Positions 57,086-64,000 of a stretch of DNA of 64,000 nucleotides are shown piece by piece. The notes beneath the pieces were generated by a model. It did not search any database. It had not been told where the DNA came from and worked only from the letters and a program-made list of their open reading frames with translations. The stretch's first letter is position 1; every line of letters begins with the position of its first letter. The position numbers and the translations under genes are program-made. Origin of the DNA: an uncultured Kushneria sp. (GTDB taxonomy: Bacteria; Pseudomonadota; Gammaproteobacteria; Pseudomonadales; Halomonadaceae); NCBI RefSeq assembly GCF_947497025.1, contig NZ_CANMFC010000002.1, positions 310,001-374,000 on the forward strand, given 5' to 3'.

Positions 57086-58252
57086 GTGAAAATTGCAGTT
57101 GCAGGCACAGGCTATGTGGGCCTTTCCAACGCCATGCTGCTGGCGCAGCATCATGAAGTGGTCGCGGTCGATATCGTGCCCGAGAAGGTCGAGCGTCTCA
57201 ACGAAGGGATCTCGCCCATCGAGGACGTGGAAATCTCGGATTTTCTGGCCAACCGTGCGCTGAATTTCACTGCCACTCTGGACAAGGAAACGGCCTATCG
57301 CGATGCGGCGTATGTCATCATCGCCACGCCCACCGATTACGATCCCCAGACCAATTACTTCAACACCAAAAGCGTTGAATCGGTCATTGATGACGTCATG
57401 GCGATCAACCCTGATGCCGTGATGGTGATCAAATCCACCGTGCCGGTGGGCTATACCCGCGATGCGGTCGAGCGCTTCAACACGCAGAATCTGATGTTCT
57501 CGCCGGAGTTCCTGCGCGAGGGCAAGGCGCTGTACGACAACCTGCATCCGTCGCGCATCATCGTTGGCGAGCGCTCCGAGCGCGCCGAGACGTTTGCCAA
57601 CATGCTGAAAGAGGGCGCGATCAAGCAGGATATCCCCACGCTTCTGGTCGACAGCACCGAAGCCGAGGCGATCAAGCTCTTCTCCAATACCTATCTCGCC
57701 ATGCGCGTGGCGTATTTCAACGAGCTCGATACCTACGCCGAGACCCACGGACTCAACGCCCGTCAGATCATCGACGGTGTCGGCCTCGACCCGCGCATCG
57801 GCAATCACTACAACAACCCGAGCTTTGGCTACGGCGGCTACTGTCTGCCCAAGGATACCCGTCAGCTTTTGGCCAATTATCAGAATGTGCCCAACAATCT
57901 GATTCAGGCCATCGTCGAAGCCAATCGCACCCGCAAGGACTTCGTGGCCGAGGCGATTCTGCGCCGCCAGCCGAAGGTGGTGGGTGTCTATCGTCTGGTG
58001 ATGAAAAGCGGCTCCGACAACTTCCGCGCCAGCGCCATGCAGGGTGTGATGAAGCGCATCAAGGCCAAGGGCGTTGAAGTCATCGTCTATGAGCCGAACC
58101 TGGCAGAAGAGGAGTTCTTCAGCTCCCGTGTCATCAAGGACTTCGAAGCGTTCAAGCGTGAGGCCGATGTCATCATCGCCAACCGCATGCTGCCCGAGCT
58201 CAAGGACGTGCAGGACAAGGTTTATACCCGCGACCTGTTCAATATTGACTAA
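57086..58252 (+). CDS. ugd: UDP-glucose 6-dehydrogenase
   Basis: A 388-residue NAD-dependent enzyme oxidising UDP-glucose to UDP-glucuronate for surface polysaccharide. [10 protein letters not shown] at 7-16 binds NAD; the catalytic cysteine is C253 in [28 protein letters not shown] and [21 protein letters not shown] are conserved. The length fits the short E. coli-type Ugd. GAAAGGACGG precedes the ATG. No polysaccharide genes adjoin it in the window, so it appears as a lone gene with its own terminator. Confidence 0.94.
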   Translation: MKIAVAGTGYVGLSNAMLLAQHHEVVAVDIVPEKVERLNEGISPIEDVEISDFLANRALNFTATLDKETAYRDAAYVIIATPTDYDPQTNYFNTKSVESVIDDVMAINPDAVMVIKSTVPVGYTRDAVERFNTQNLMFSPEFLREGKALYDNLHPSRIIVGERSERAETFANMLKEGAIKQDIPTLLVDSTEAEAIKLFSNTYLAMRVAYFNELDTYAETHGLNARQIIDGVGLDPRIGNHYNNPSFGYGGYCLPKDTRQLLANYQNVPNNLIQAIVEANRTRKDFVAEAILRRQPKVVGVYRLVMKSGSDNFRASAMQGVMKRIKAKGVEVIVYEPNLAEEEFFSSRVIKDFEAFKREADVIIANRMLPELKDVQDKVYTRDLFNID

Positions 58253-58279
58253 GCGTCCCTGCAGCCATCGCGCCCCACT

Positions 58280-58307
58280 AAAACCATCCTTCGGGATGGT
58301 TTTTTTG
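58280..58307 (+). terminator. ugd terminator
   Basis: AAACCATCC / GGATGGTTT stem with a TTCG tetraloop and seven T. Confidence 0.9.
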
Positions 58308-58339
58308 TGTCTGCTTAAGTCAACGCCTGTTGCACTTCA

Positions 58340-58361
58340 CATGCGAATCGTTTTCAAATGC
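58340..58361 (+). promoter_or_regulatory. Fur-box-like site before the TonB receptor gene
   Basis: ATGCGAATCGTTTTCAAATG resembles the Fur consensus (GAATxATTxTC pattern) closely and lies about 130 bases before the receptor ATG. Confidence 0.6.
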
Positions 58362-58490
58362 ACAAAATTCACACTGGCAGCCAGTGATGCAGGCCAATCA
58401 GGTCAAAGGATCGCCTGTGGCGCGCCTCTGCCGACACAGGACCGTGACGCGACCGGCGTCGGGCACGAATAATTCAAAGGGTTCAGGGCA

Positions 58491-60704
58491 ATGACAAGGG
58501 AACAGGGTTACGGGCGCCGACTGGTGCAGCGCGTCGCGGGTGTTGTCGTGGGAAGTGTGGTGGCCACCGGCAGTGCATACGCTGCAGAGCAGGATGGCAG
58601 TCTCGATACCATCACGGTGACCAGTACGGCGATCGAGACCGCCGGTGACCTGCCCCCGCCGGCCTATGCCGGCGGGCAGGTTGCCACCGGCGGTCGTCTG
58701 GGCATTTTGGGTGAGCAGGACGCCATGAATGTGCCGTTCAGTGTCATCAGCTACACCGATGAGCTGATCGAGAACCAGCAGGCCGATACTGTCGGTGACG
58801 TGCTGCAAAACGATGCCTCGGTCACGGTCGGCACGGGCTTTGGCAACTATGCCGAGTCCTTCAAGATTCGCGGATTCGACCTTTATGGCGATGACATCTC
58901 CTTTGGCGGTCTTTATGGCGTGCTGCCGCGTCAGATTATTGCCAGTGACATCGCCAGTCGCGTGGAGCTTTTCAAGGGCGCCAGCGCCTTTGCCAATGGC
59001 GTACCGGCCGGCGGCACCGGTGTGGGCGGGGCGGTCAATATCGAGCCCAAACGCGCCACCGATACCCCCATCAACCGGCTCTCGACCGGCTATACCAGCG
59101 ATGGTCATATTGAATCGGGTATCGATGTCGGACGCCGCTTTGGCGAGGCCAATGAGTTTGGTGCCCGACTGACACTCAAGCGCGGTCGAGGCGATACCGC
59201 GGTTGATGATGCCGAGCGTGAAAACACCCTGGCGCTGCTGGGGCTGGACTATGACGGCGGTGACGATCGGCTCTCGTTTGATCTGGGTCATCAGAAAACC
59301 GTGATCGACGGGGATCGACTCAATCTGAATCTGGGCGGCTATACCGGCAACTCGTTACCCAGCGTGCCAGACAGTGACGCCAACTATGTGCCGGGCTGGA
59401 ATCGTTCAAGTCTTGAAACCACCTTCGCCATGGTGCGCGGCGAGCATGATTTCAATGACGACTGGACCGGCTATGTGGTGCTGGGCGGCAATCGAACCCA
59501 TGAACGCAGCCTGGCCGGCACCGTGACGCTGAGCGATGAAGACGGCAATGGCACGGTAGGGCAGCTGGACACGGCCTATCAGTCGGAGTCGCTGGCCAGC
59601 CAGATCGGACTGCGCGGCGAGCTCGACACCGGACCGGTCTCGCATCAGCTCAATCTGGGCTATTCCAGCGTCTACTCGCGCAAGGATGTGGCCTACAGCT
59701 TTCCGGATACTCAGGCCAACCCCAATTTGGCGACCAATATCCATGACCCGGCCGATATCCCGATCAGGGGCGATCTGACCTTCAGCGGCGATTTGAGTCA
59801 TCCCAACACCACCGGTCGAATTTATAACAATGGCGTTTCGCTCTCCGATACGCTGGGCTTTATCGACGACCGGCTGCTGCTGACGCTGGGGGCGCGCTAT
59901 CAGGAGATTGAGGTCAACAATTACGGCGCCGCAACCGGGGCAAGCGAGCCCGGCTTTACCGAGTCGCGTGTGACGCCGGTCTACGGTCTCCTCTACAAGG
60001 CGACTGATAATATCTCGCTGTACGCCAACCATATCGAGGCGCTTCAGGCCGGCGAATCAGCACCCTTTACCAATGGTGCTGAAAACGTCACCAACGCTGG
60101 TCAGGTGCTGGGGATCGTGCGCTCCAAACAGGATGAGGTGGGTGCCAAGTTCGATTACGGTAATATTGGTGGGGCAATTGCCCTGTTTCAGATCGAGCAG
60201 CCTCAGGTCGCCATCGATAGCAACAATACTGCGGGTTATGACGGCGAGCAGCGCAATCGCGGTATCGAAACCAGTCTTTATGGTGAGCCAATGACCGGCG
60301 TACGCCTGCTGGCCAGCGCCACCTGGATGGACCCCGAGCTGCGTGATACCACCGATGGTGCCAACGACGGCAACGATGCACCGGGTGTTGCCAGCTACCG
60401 CTATGTACTGGGTGGTGAGTGGGACCTGCCGCACGTACAGAAGCTGACCGCCACCGGGCGCGTGATTCGTACCGGCTCGCAGTACGTGGACGATGCCAAC
60501 AACCTGGAGGTCGATCCCTGGACGCGGCTGGATCTGGGCCTTCGCTATACCATGCCGTTCAATGACGGCAATCTGATCTGGCGCGCCAATGTTGAAAATG
60601 TCACCGACGAAGAATATTGGGCGTCAGCGGCGACGACAGGGTCACAGACCCTTTTGCAGGGTGAGCCACGCACCTTCAAGCTCTCGGCGACGCTGGATTT
60701 TTAA
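58491..60704 (+). CDS. TonB-dependent siderophore receptor
   Basis: A 737-residue outer-membrane receptor. The signal peptide ends SAYA before AEQDG; a TonB-box-like LDTITVTST follows. The plug domain (about 65-190) has MNVPFSVISYTDELIENQQA, VGDVLQNDASVTV, FKIRGFDLYGDDI and RVELFKGASAFANGVPAGGTGVGGAVNIEPKR, in that order, and the remaining 540 residues form the barrel ending FKLSATLDF with the C-terminal phenylalanine. The plug wording is typical of ferric-siderophore receptors (FhuA/FpvA class). The upstream Fur-like box supports iron regulation. No siderophore synthesis or ABC genes adjoin it. Confidence 0.9.
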   Translation: MTREQGYGRRLVQRVAGVVVGSVVATGSAYAAEQDGSLDTITVTSTAIETAGDLPPPAYAGGQVATGGRLGILGEQDAMNVPFSVISYTDELIENQQADTVGDVLQNDASVTVGTGFGNYAESFKIRGFDLYGDDISFGGLYGVLPRQIIASDIASRVELFKGASAFANGVPAGGTGVGGAVNIEPKRATDTPINRLSTGYTSDGHIESGIDVGRRFGEANEFGARLTLKRGRGDTAVDDAERENTLALLGLDYDGGDDRLSFDLGHQKTVIDGDRLNLNLGGYTGNSLPSVPDSDANYVPGWNRSSLETTFAMVRGEHDFNDDWTGYVVLGGNRTHERSLAGTVTLSDEDGNGTVGQLDTAYQSESLASQIGLRGELDTGPVSHQLNLGYSSVYSRKDVAYSFPDTQANPNLATNIHDPADIPIRGDLTFSGDLSHPNTTGRIYNNGVSLSDTLGFIDDRLLLTLGARYQEIEVNNYGAATGASEPGFTESRVTPVYGLLYKATDNISLYANHIEALQAGESAPFTNGAENVTNAGQVLGIVRSKQDEVGAKFDYGNIGGAIALFQIEQPQVAIDSNNTAGYDGEQRNRGIETSLYGEPMTGVRLLASATWMDPELRDTTDGANDGNDAPGVASYRYVLGGEWDLPHVQKLTATGRVIRTGSQYVDDANNLEVDPWTRLDLGLRYTMPFNDGNLIWRANVENVTDEEYWASAATTGSQTLLQGEPRTFKLSATLDF

Positions 60705-60733
60705 CCCTCTTCGCACAAGCATTCCACGCTCTC

Positions 60734-60760
60734 CGCCGGCCCCATGGGGCCGGCGTTTTC
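60734..60760 (+). terminator. Terminator after the TonB receptor gene
   Basis: A 22-base perfect palindrome of GC-rich arms (60734-60755) followed by TTTTC. Confidence 0.75.
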
Positions 60761-60778
60761 ATGTTCTGACGCCAATGG

Positions 60779-61672
60779 CTACAGGCGTCCGTCGAGCCGT
60801 TCGCCCAGAAAATCGAGAAAAACGCGGATGCGCCGTGAGAGCTGCGTATTGCGGTAATAGACCGCCTGAATGCTCTGGTGTCGATCCAGCCGTTTTGCGG
60901 CGAGGACTTCCACGAGACGGCCGTCCTCGAGGTCCTGACGGGTCATGAAATCCGCCAGACACACAATGCCCTGACCCTCGAGGGCCAGGGTGCGCAGGGT
61001 ATCGCCACTGGAGGCTGACAGCACCGGCGTGATGTCCAGCTCCTCGCCGTGGGCATCATGCAGCGGCCAGCGATTGAGCTGCGGCAGCTGGCTGAAACCC
61101 ATCATGGTGTGGTGCGACAGGTCATTCACCGTGGCAGGGCAGCCGTGTCGGGTCAGATAGTCCGGGCTGGCCACCAGGCGCAGGCGGCTGACGCCGAGGG
61201 CGCGGGCATGCAGCGAAGAGTCCTTGAGCGTTCCGATGCGGATGGCCAGATCGGTGCGATGCTCGAGCAGGTCGATGATGCGGTCGTTGGTATCGAGTTC
61301 CAGCGTGATGTCGGGCCAGGCCTTTCGAAACTCACCGATCAGTGGGGTGATGACATGGCGCATGAAGGAGGGCGCCGCGTTGATGCGAAGCCGTCCGGCC
61401 GGGCGCTGGCGGCTGAGCGCCATGGCCTCTTCGGCTTCATCGACGCAGGCGACGATGGTGCGGGCATGGTCCAGGAAGGTACGTCCCTCATCACTGAGCT
61501 CATGACGTCGGGTCGTACGGCGCAACAGCGTGGTGCCCAGCTTGTGCTCCAGTCGGTGCAGGGCGCGGCTGACGCCGGAGGTGGTCTGGCCCAGCTGCTC
61601 GGCTCCGGCAGTGATCGAGCCCGTATCGACAACCGCAATAAAGGCGGCCAGCTCTTCAAGTGTCACGTTCAT
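60779..61672 (-). CDS. LysR-family transcriptional regulator
   Basis: A 297-residue LysR regulator. The helix-turn-helix (about 3-60) reads LEELAAFIAVVDTGSITAGA, then TSGVSRALHRLEHKLGTTLL and RRTTRRHELSDEG; the effector domain from 90 to 290 begins GRLRINAAPSFMRHVITPLI. It is divergent from mdaB across 137 bases, a classic LysR arrangement in which the regulator controls the neighbouring oxidoreductase, as seen for quinone or drug-responsive pairs. The effector is unknown. Confidence 0.9.
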   Translation of the reverse strand: MNVTLEELAAFIAVVDTGSITAGAEQLGQTTSGVSRALHRLEHKLGTTLLRRTTRRHELSDEGRTFLDHARTIVACVDEAEEAMALSRQRPAGRLRINAAPSFMRHVITPLIGEFRKAWPDITLELDTNDRIIDLLEHRTDLAIRIGTLKDSSLHARALGVSRLRLVASPDYLTRHGCPATVNDLSHHTMMGFSQLPQLNRWPLHDAHGEELDITPVLSASSGDTLRTLALEGQGIVCLADFMTRQDLEDGRLVEVLAAKRLDRHQSIQAVYYRNTQLSRRIRVFLDFLGERLDGRL

Positions 61673-61809
61673 GGGGGATCGGCTCGGCAGGCAGGGATGG
61701 ATTATTGACTATAGCGCAAGAATGATTCCCCATTCTTCCCATTTTTCGCGCGGATGAACAGGACGATAATACCGTCATCGCACTGGATTTCATCCGAACG
61801 GAGCATGTC

Positions 61810-62400
61810 ATGAGCAGGATTTTATTGATTAACGCAGGCAAACAGTACGCTCACTCTGATGGACGACTGAACACGACGCTGCATGAGCTGGCTGTGGGAG
61901 AGCTTTCAGAGCTGGGGCATGAGGTGAAGACCACCCCCATTGAGGCCGGCTATGACCTGCAACAGGAGGTCGAGAAGTTCCTGTGGGCCGAGGTCATCAT
62001 CTATCAGATGCCGGGCTGGTGGATGGGCGCGCCCTGGACGCTCAAACGTTATATCGATGAAGTGTTCACCACCGGGCATGGGTCAATGTATGCCAGCGAC
62101 GGACGCTCCAGGCATGATGCCAGCAAGCGCTATGGCAGCGGCGGGCTTTTGCAGGGGCGGCGCTACATGCTGTCGCTGACCTGGAACGCCCCGCAGGCGG
62201 CCTTTGATGACCCTGATGATTTCTTTGAAGGCCGCGGTGTGGACGCCGTCTATTTTCCCTTTCACAAGTCACAGCAGTTTGTCGGGCTTGAGGCGCTGCC
62301 GACCTTTCTGGCCACCGATGTGATCAAAAACCCCGAGATCGAGCGCTACCAGGCCGACTATCGAGCGCACCTGCGCCAGGTTTTTGGCCACGATGCATAA
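61810..62400 (+). CDS. mdaB: NADPH:quinone reductase MdaB family
   Basis: A 196-residue flavodoxin-fold FAD enzyme. Conserved MdaB features are LLINAGKQYAHSDGRLNTTLHE near the start, LWAEVIIYQMPGWWMGAPWTLKRYIDEVFT around 58-87 and SGGLLQGRRYMLSLTWNAP around 110-130. The enzyme reduces quinones by two electrons, protecting against redox cycling. Upstream divergent LysR gene suggests regulation by it. Confidence 0.92.
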   Translation: MSRILLINAGKQYAHSDGRLNTTLHELAVGELSELGHEVKTTPIEAGYDLQQEVEKFLWAEVIIYQMPGWWMGAPWTLKRYIDEVFTTGHGSMYASDGRSRHDASKRYGSGGLLQGRRYMLSLTWNAPQAAFDDPDDFFEGRGVDAVYFPFHKSQQFVGLEALPTFLATDVIKNPEIERYQADYRAHLRQVFGHDA

Positions 62401-62545
62401 CGCTGTCTTCCTTTCCTGCTGATCGTTATCCCAGGCGCCCCTGACCCGGGCGCCGATGTCGTCTCGATTGCCTTTCTGTTATGTTCGCGCTGTTACGGGG
62501 TGCCCGGTACGCCCCGCTGTCCTGTCACCCGTGGATGCCAGCGCC

Positions 62546-64000
62546 ATGTTCGATCGCCTGACCCATTCACTGCGCCGTCTCTGGGCGCTGGATGCCTTTG
62601 CCTACAGCCTGCGCGTGTTTATCGCGCTGACCGGGGTCATGCTCTGGAGCTGGCTGTTGGGTCACATCGAACAGATGATTCCGCTGTTTCTGGGCGTGAT
62701 TGCCAGCGCCCTGGCCGAGACCGATGACAGTTGGCAGGGCCGACTGCGGGCGCTGATCGTGACGCTGGTCTGTTTCGCCATTGCCTCGTTTGCCGTAGAG
62801 CTGACCTTTGTTCACCCGTGGCTGTTTGGCATCGGACTGGGCCTTGCCACCTTTTTGATGATCATGCTCGGCGCCATCGGCCAGCGCTACGCCACCATCA
62901 CGACGGCGACGCTGATCTTGTCGGTCTACACCATGATCAATATCGAACAGCGCGGCGGCGCAACGCCGGACAACCTCTGGCACGGGCCGCTTTTACTGGT
63001 TGCCGGCGCCGCCTGGTATGGGGCGCTGTCGATTGTCTGGCAGGCACTGTTTACCCATCAGCCGGTGCGCCAGAGCCTGGCAGCGCTCATGACGGAACTG
63101 GGGGAGTATCTCGCCATCAAGGCCTCGCTGTTCGAACCGCTGCGCGAGGTGGATCGCAGCGCTCGCCGGCTGGCGCTGGCGCGTCAGAACGGCCGCGTGG
63201 TCAGCGCGCTCAACGAGGCCAAGGAGATGATCTTTTCGCGGCTTCAGGGCCAGCACAACAGTGCGCGCATTGACCGCTACCTGCGTCTGTATCTGATCGC
63301 TCAGGACATCCACGAGCGCGCCAGCTCCACCCACTACGATTACGACGCGCTGGCCGAGCACTTCTTTCACAGTGATGTGCTGTTTCGCTGTCAGCGGCTG
63401 TTGTACCAGCAGGGGCAGTCCTGCCGGGCGCTGGGCAGGGCGCTGTTGTTGCGTCAGTCGTTTGATCACGGCGAAAGCGAGCAGGCGCTGGGGGATCTGC
63501 GGGCCTCGATCGAGTACCTCAAGCGCCATACGCCCGGCGAAAACGTCCGCCAGAATCACCGGCTGCTGCGCTCGCTGACCTCGCTGGCCATCAATCTGGG
63601 CGAGCTGGAGCGCCAGCTGACCCGCGTCGACAACCCGGAAATGACGCTTGATGAACCCGACCGTAAACTGTTGGATCGTTCGCCGAGCAGCCTGCACGAC
63701 GGCTGGCAGCGCCTGCGCGGGCACTTTCGGACCTCTTCACCGATCTTTCGTCACGCCCTGCGCCTCTCCACGGCGCTGGTGGCGGGTTATCTGCTGCTGC
63801 GCCTGATTCACCCCACCCAGGGCTACTGGATTCTGCTGACGACGCTGTTTGTCTGCCGGCCGAGCTTCGGCGCGACCCACCGCTTTTTGCGCCAGCGCAT
63901 CATCGGTACCGTGCTGGGGCTGGTGGCCGGCTGGGCGCTGATCACGCTTTTCCCCTGGGACGCCGCCCAGGCCCTGATTGCGGTGCTGGCCGGGGTACTG
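62546..64000 (+). CDS. yccS: YccS/FUSC family inner-membrane protein (partial, cut by window end)
   Basis: The frame from ATG 62546 stays open for 485 codons to the window edge. The N-terminal block of about six hydrophobic helices (FAYSLRVFIALTGVMLW, LFLGVIASALAETDDSW, FGIGLGLATFLMIMLGAIGQRY, TTATLILSVYTM) is followed by a long cytoplasmic region, rich in helices, around 165-400. A second membrane block begins HALRLSTALVAGYLLLRLI, then GYWILLTTLFVCRPSFGATH, a stretch diagnostic for YccS/FUSC proteins. E. coli YccS has about 720 residues, so about two thirds are present. The family is thought to export aromatic acids or similar compounds; function is not established. Confidence 0.88.
   Translation, partial: MFDRLTHSLRRLWALDAFAYSLRVFIALTGVMLWSWLLGHIEQMIPLFLGVIASALAETDDSWQGRLRALIVTLVCFAIASFAVELTFVHPWLFGIGLGLATFLMIMLGAIGQRYATITTATLILSVYTMINIEQRGGATPDNLWHGPLLLVAGAAWYGALSIVWQALFTHQPVRQSLAALMTELGEYLAIKASLFEPLREVDRSARRLALARQNGRVVSALNEAKEMIFSRLQGQHNSARIDRYLRLYLIAQDIHERASSTHYDYDALAEHFFHSDVLFRCQRLLYQQGQSCRALGRALLLRQSFDHGESEQALGDLRASIEYLKRHTPGENVRQNHRLLRSLTSLAINLGELERQLTRVDNPEMTLDEPDRKLLDRSPSSLHDGWQRLRGHFRTSSPIFRHALRLSTALVAGYLLLRLIHPTQGYWILLTTLFVCRPSFGATHRFLRQRIIGTVLGLVAGWALITLFPWDAAQALIAVLAGVL

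Overview
The window is a chromosomal segment of a GC-rich gammaproteobacterium. Gene content and protein style (PpsR/PpsA pair, TRAP transporters, OmpW, a beta-ketoadipate cluster with an IclR regulator, MscS and LysE-type proteins, YccS) fit the Halomonadaceae (Halomonas/Kushneria/Chromohalobacter type). That placement is an inference from family resemblance, not a search result. I saw no rRNA, tRNA, CRISPR array, integrase or insertion sequence. Genes are densely packed, mostly with clear GGAG-type ribosome sites.

Layout. 1-11 kb holds housekeeping and miscellaneous genes: a zinc-ribbon protein, a MAPEG protein, a GFA-family protein, a 2-hydroxyacid dehydrogenase, RNase Z (interrupted by a frameshift), ubiX, a lipoprotein with a tiny DUF2256 gene, a GGDEF-EAL protein, a NUC1-type nuclease, and a divergent pair of asparaginase and hydroxyaspartate/threonine ammonia-lyase. 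11-15 kb holds the divergent ppsR/ppsA pair, separated by an AT-rich region with two terminator-like hairpins. 15-24 kb is a sugar locus: ROK regulator, XylB-like sugar 1-dehydrogenase, sugar:proton symporter, AraFGH-type ABC importer and an exported mutarotase. 24-28 kb holds a DCC protein, an AEC carrier, aroQ, two lipoproteins and ompW.

28-49 kb is a large aromatic-acid catabolic island. On the minus strand are a TRAP transporter (dctPQM), quiC (dehydroshikimate dehydratase), a shikimate/quinate dehydrogenase, a fused PcaD-PcaC, an AtoE-like permease, pcaF, pcaJ, pcaI and pcaB. On the plus strand are an IclR regulator, pcaH, pcaG and pobA, with a divergent AraC-type regulator beside pobA. 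A second TRAP system follows; its binding protein has an internal deletion and its large permease a frameshift. Together these genes would take shikimate/dehydroshikimate and 4-hydroxybenzoate to protocatechuate and on to succinyl-CoA and acetyl-CoA. A shared operator-like sequence, GTTC/GAAC half-sites in fixed spacing, lies in front of five units of this island (both TRAP systems, pcaIJ, pcaB/pcaR, pcaHG). I regard this as the most informative regulatory signal in the window.

49-64 kb holds an M42 aminopeptidase, a LysE exporter, glyoxalase I, an MscS channel, the galactonate operon (IclR regulator, dgoK, dgoA, dgoD), ugd, a TonB-dependent siderophore receptor with a Fur-box-like site, a LysR regulator, mdaB and the start of yccS, cut by the window end. 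The dgo genes and the sugar locus 35 kb away would together form an oxidative (De Ley-Doudoroff-like) galactose route; only the sugar lactonase is not seen here.
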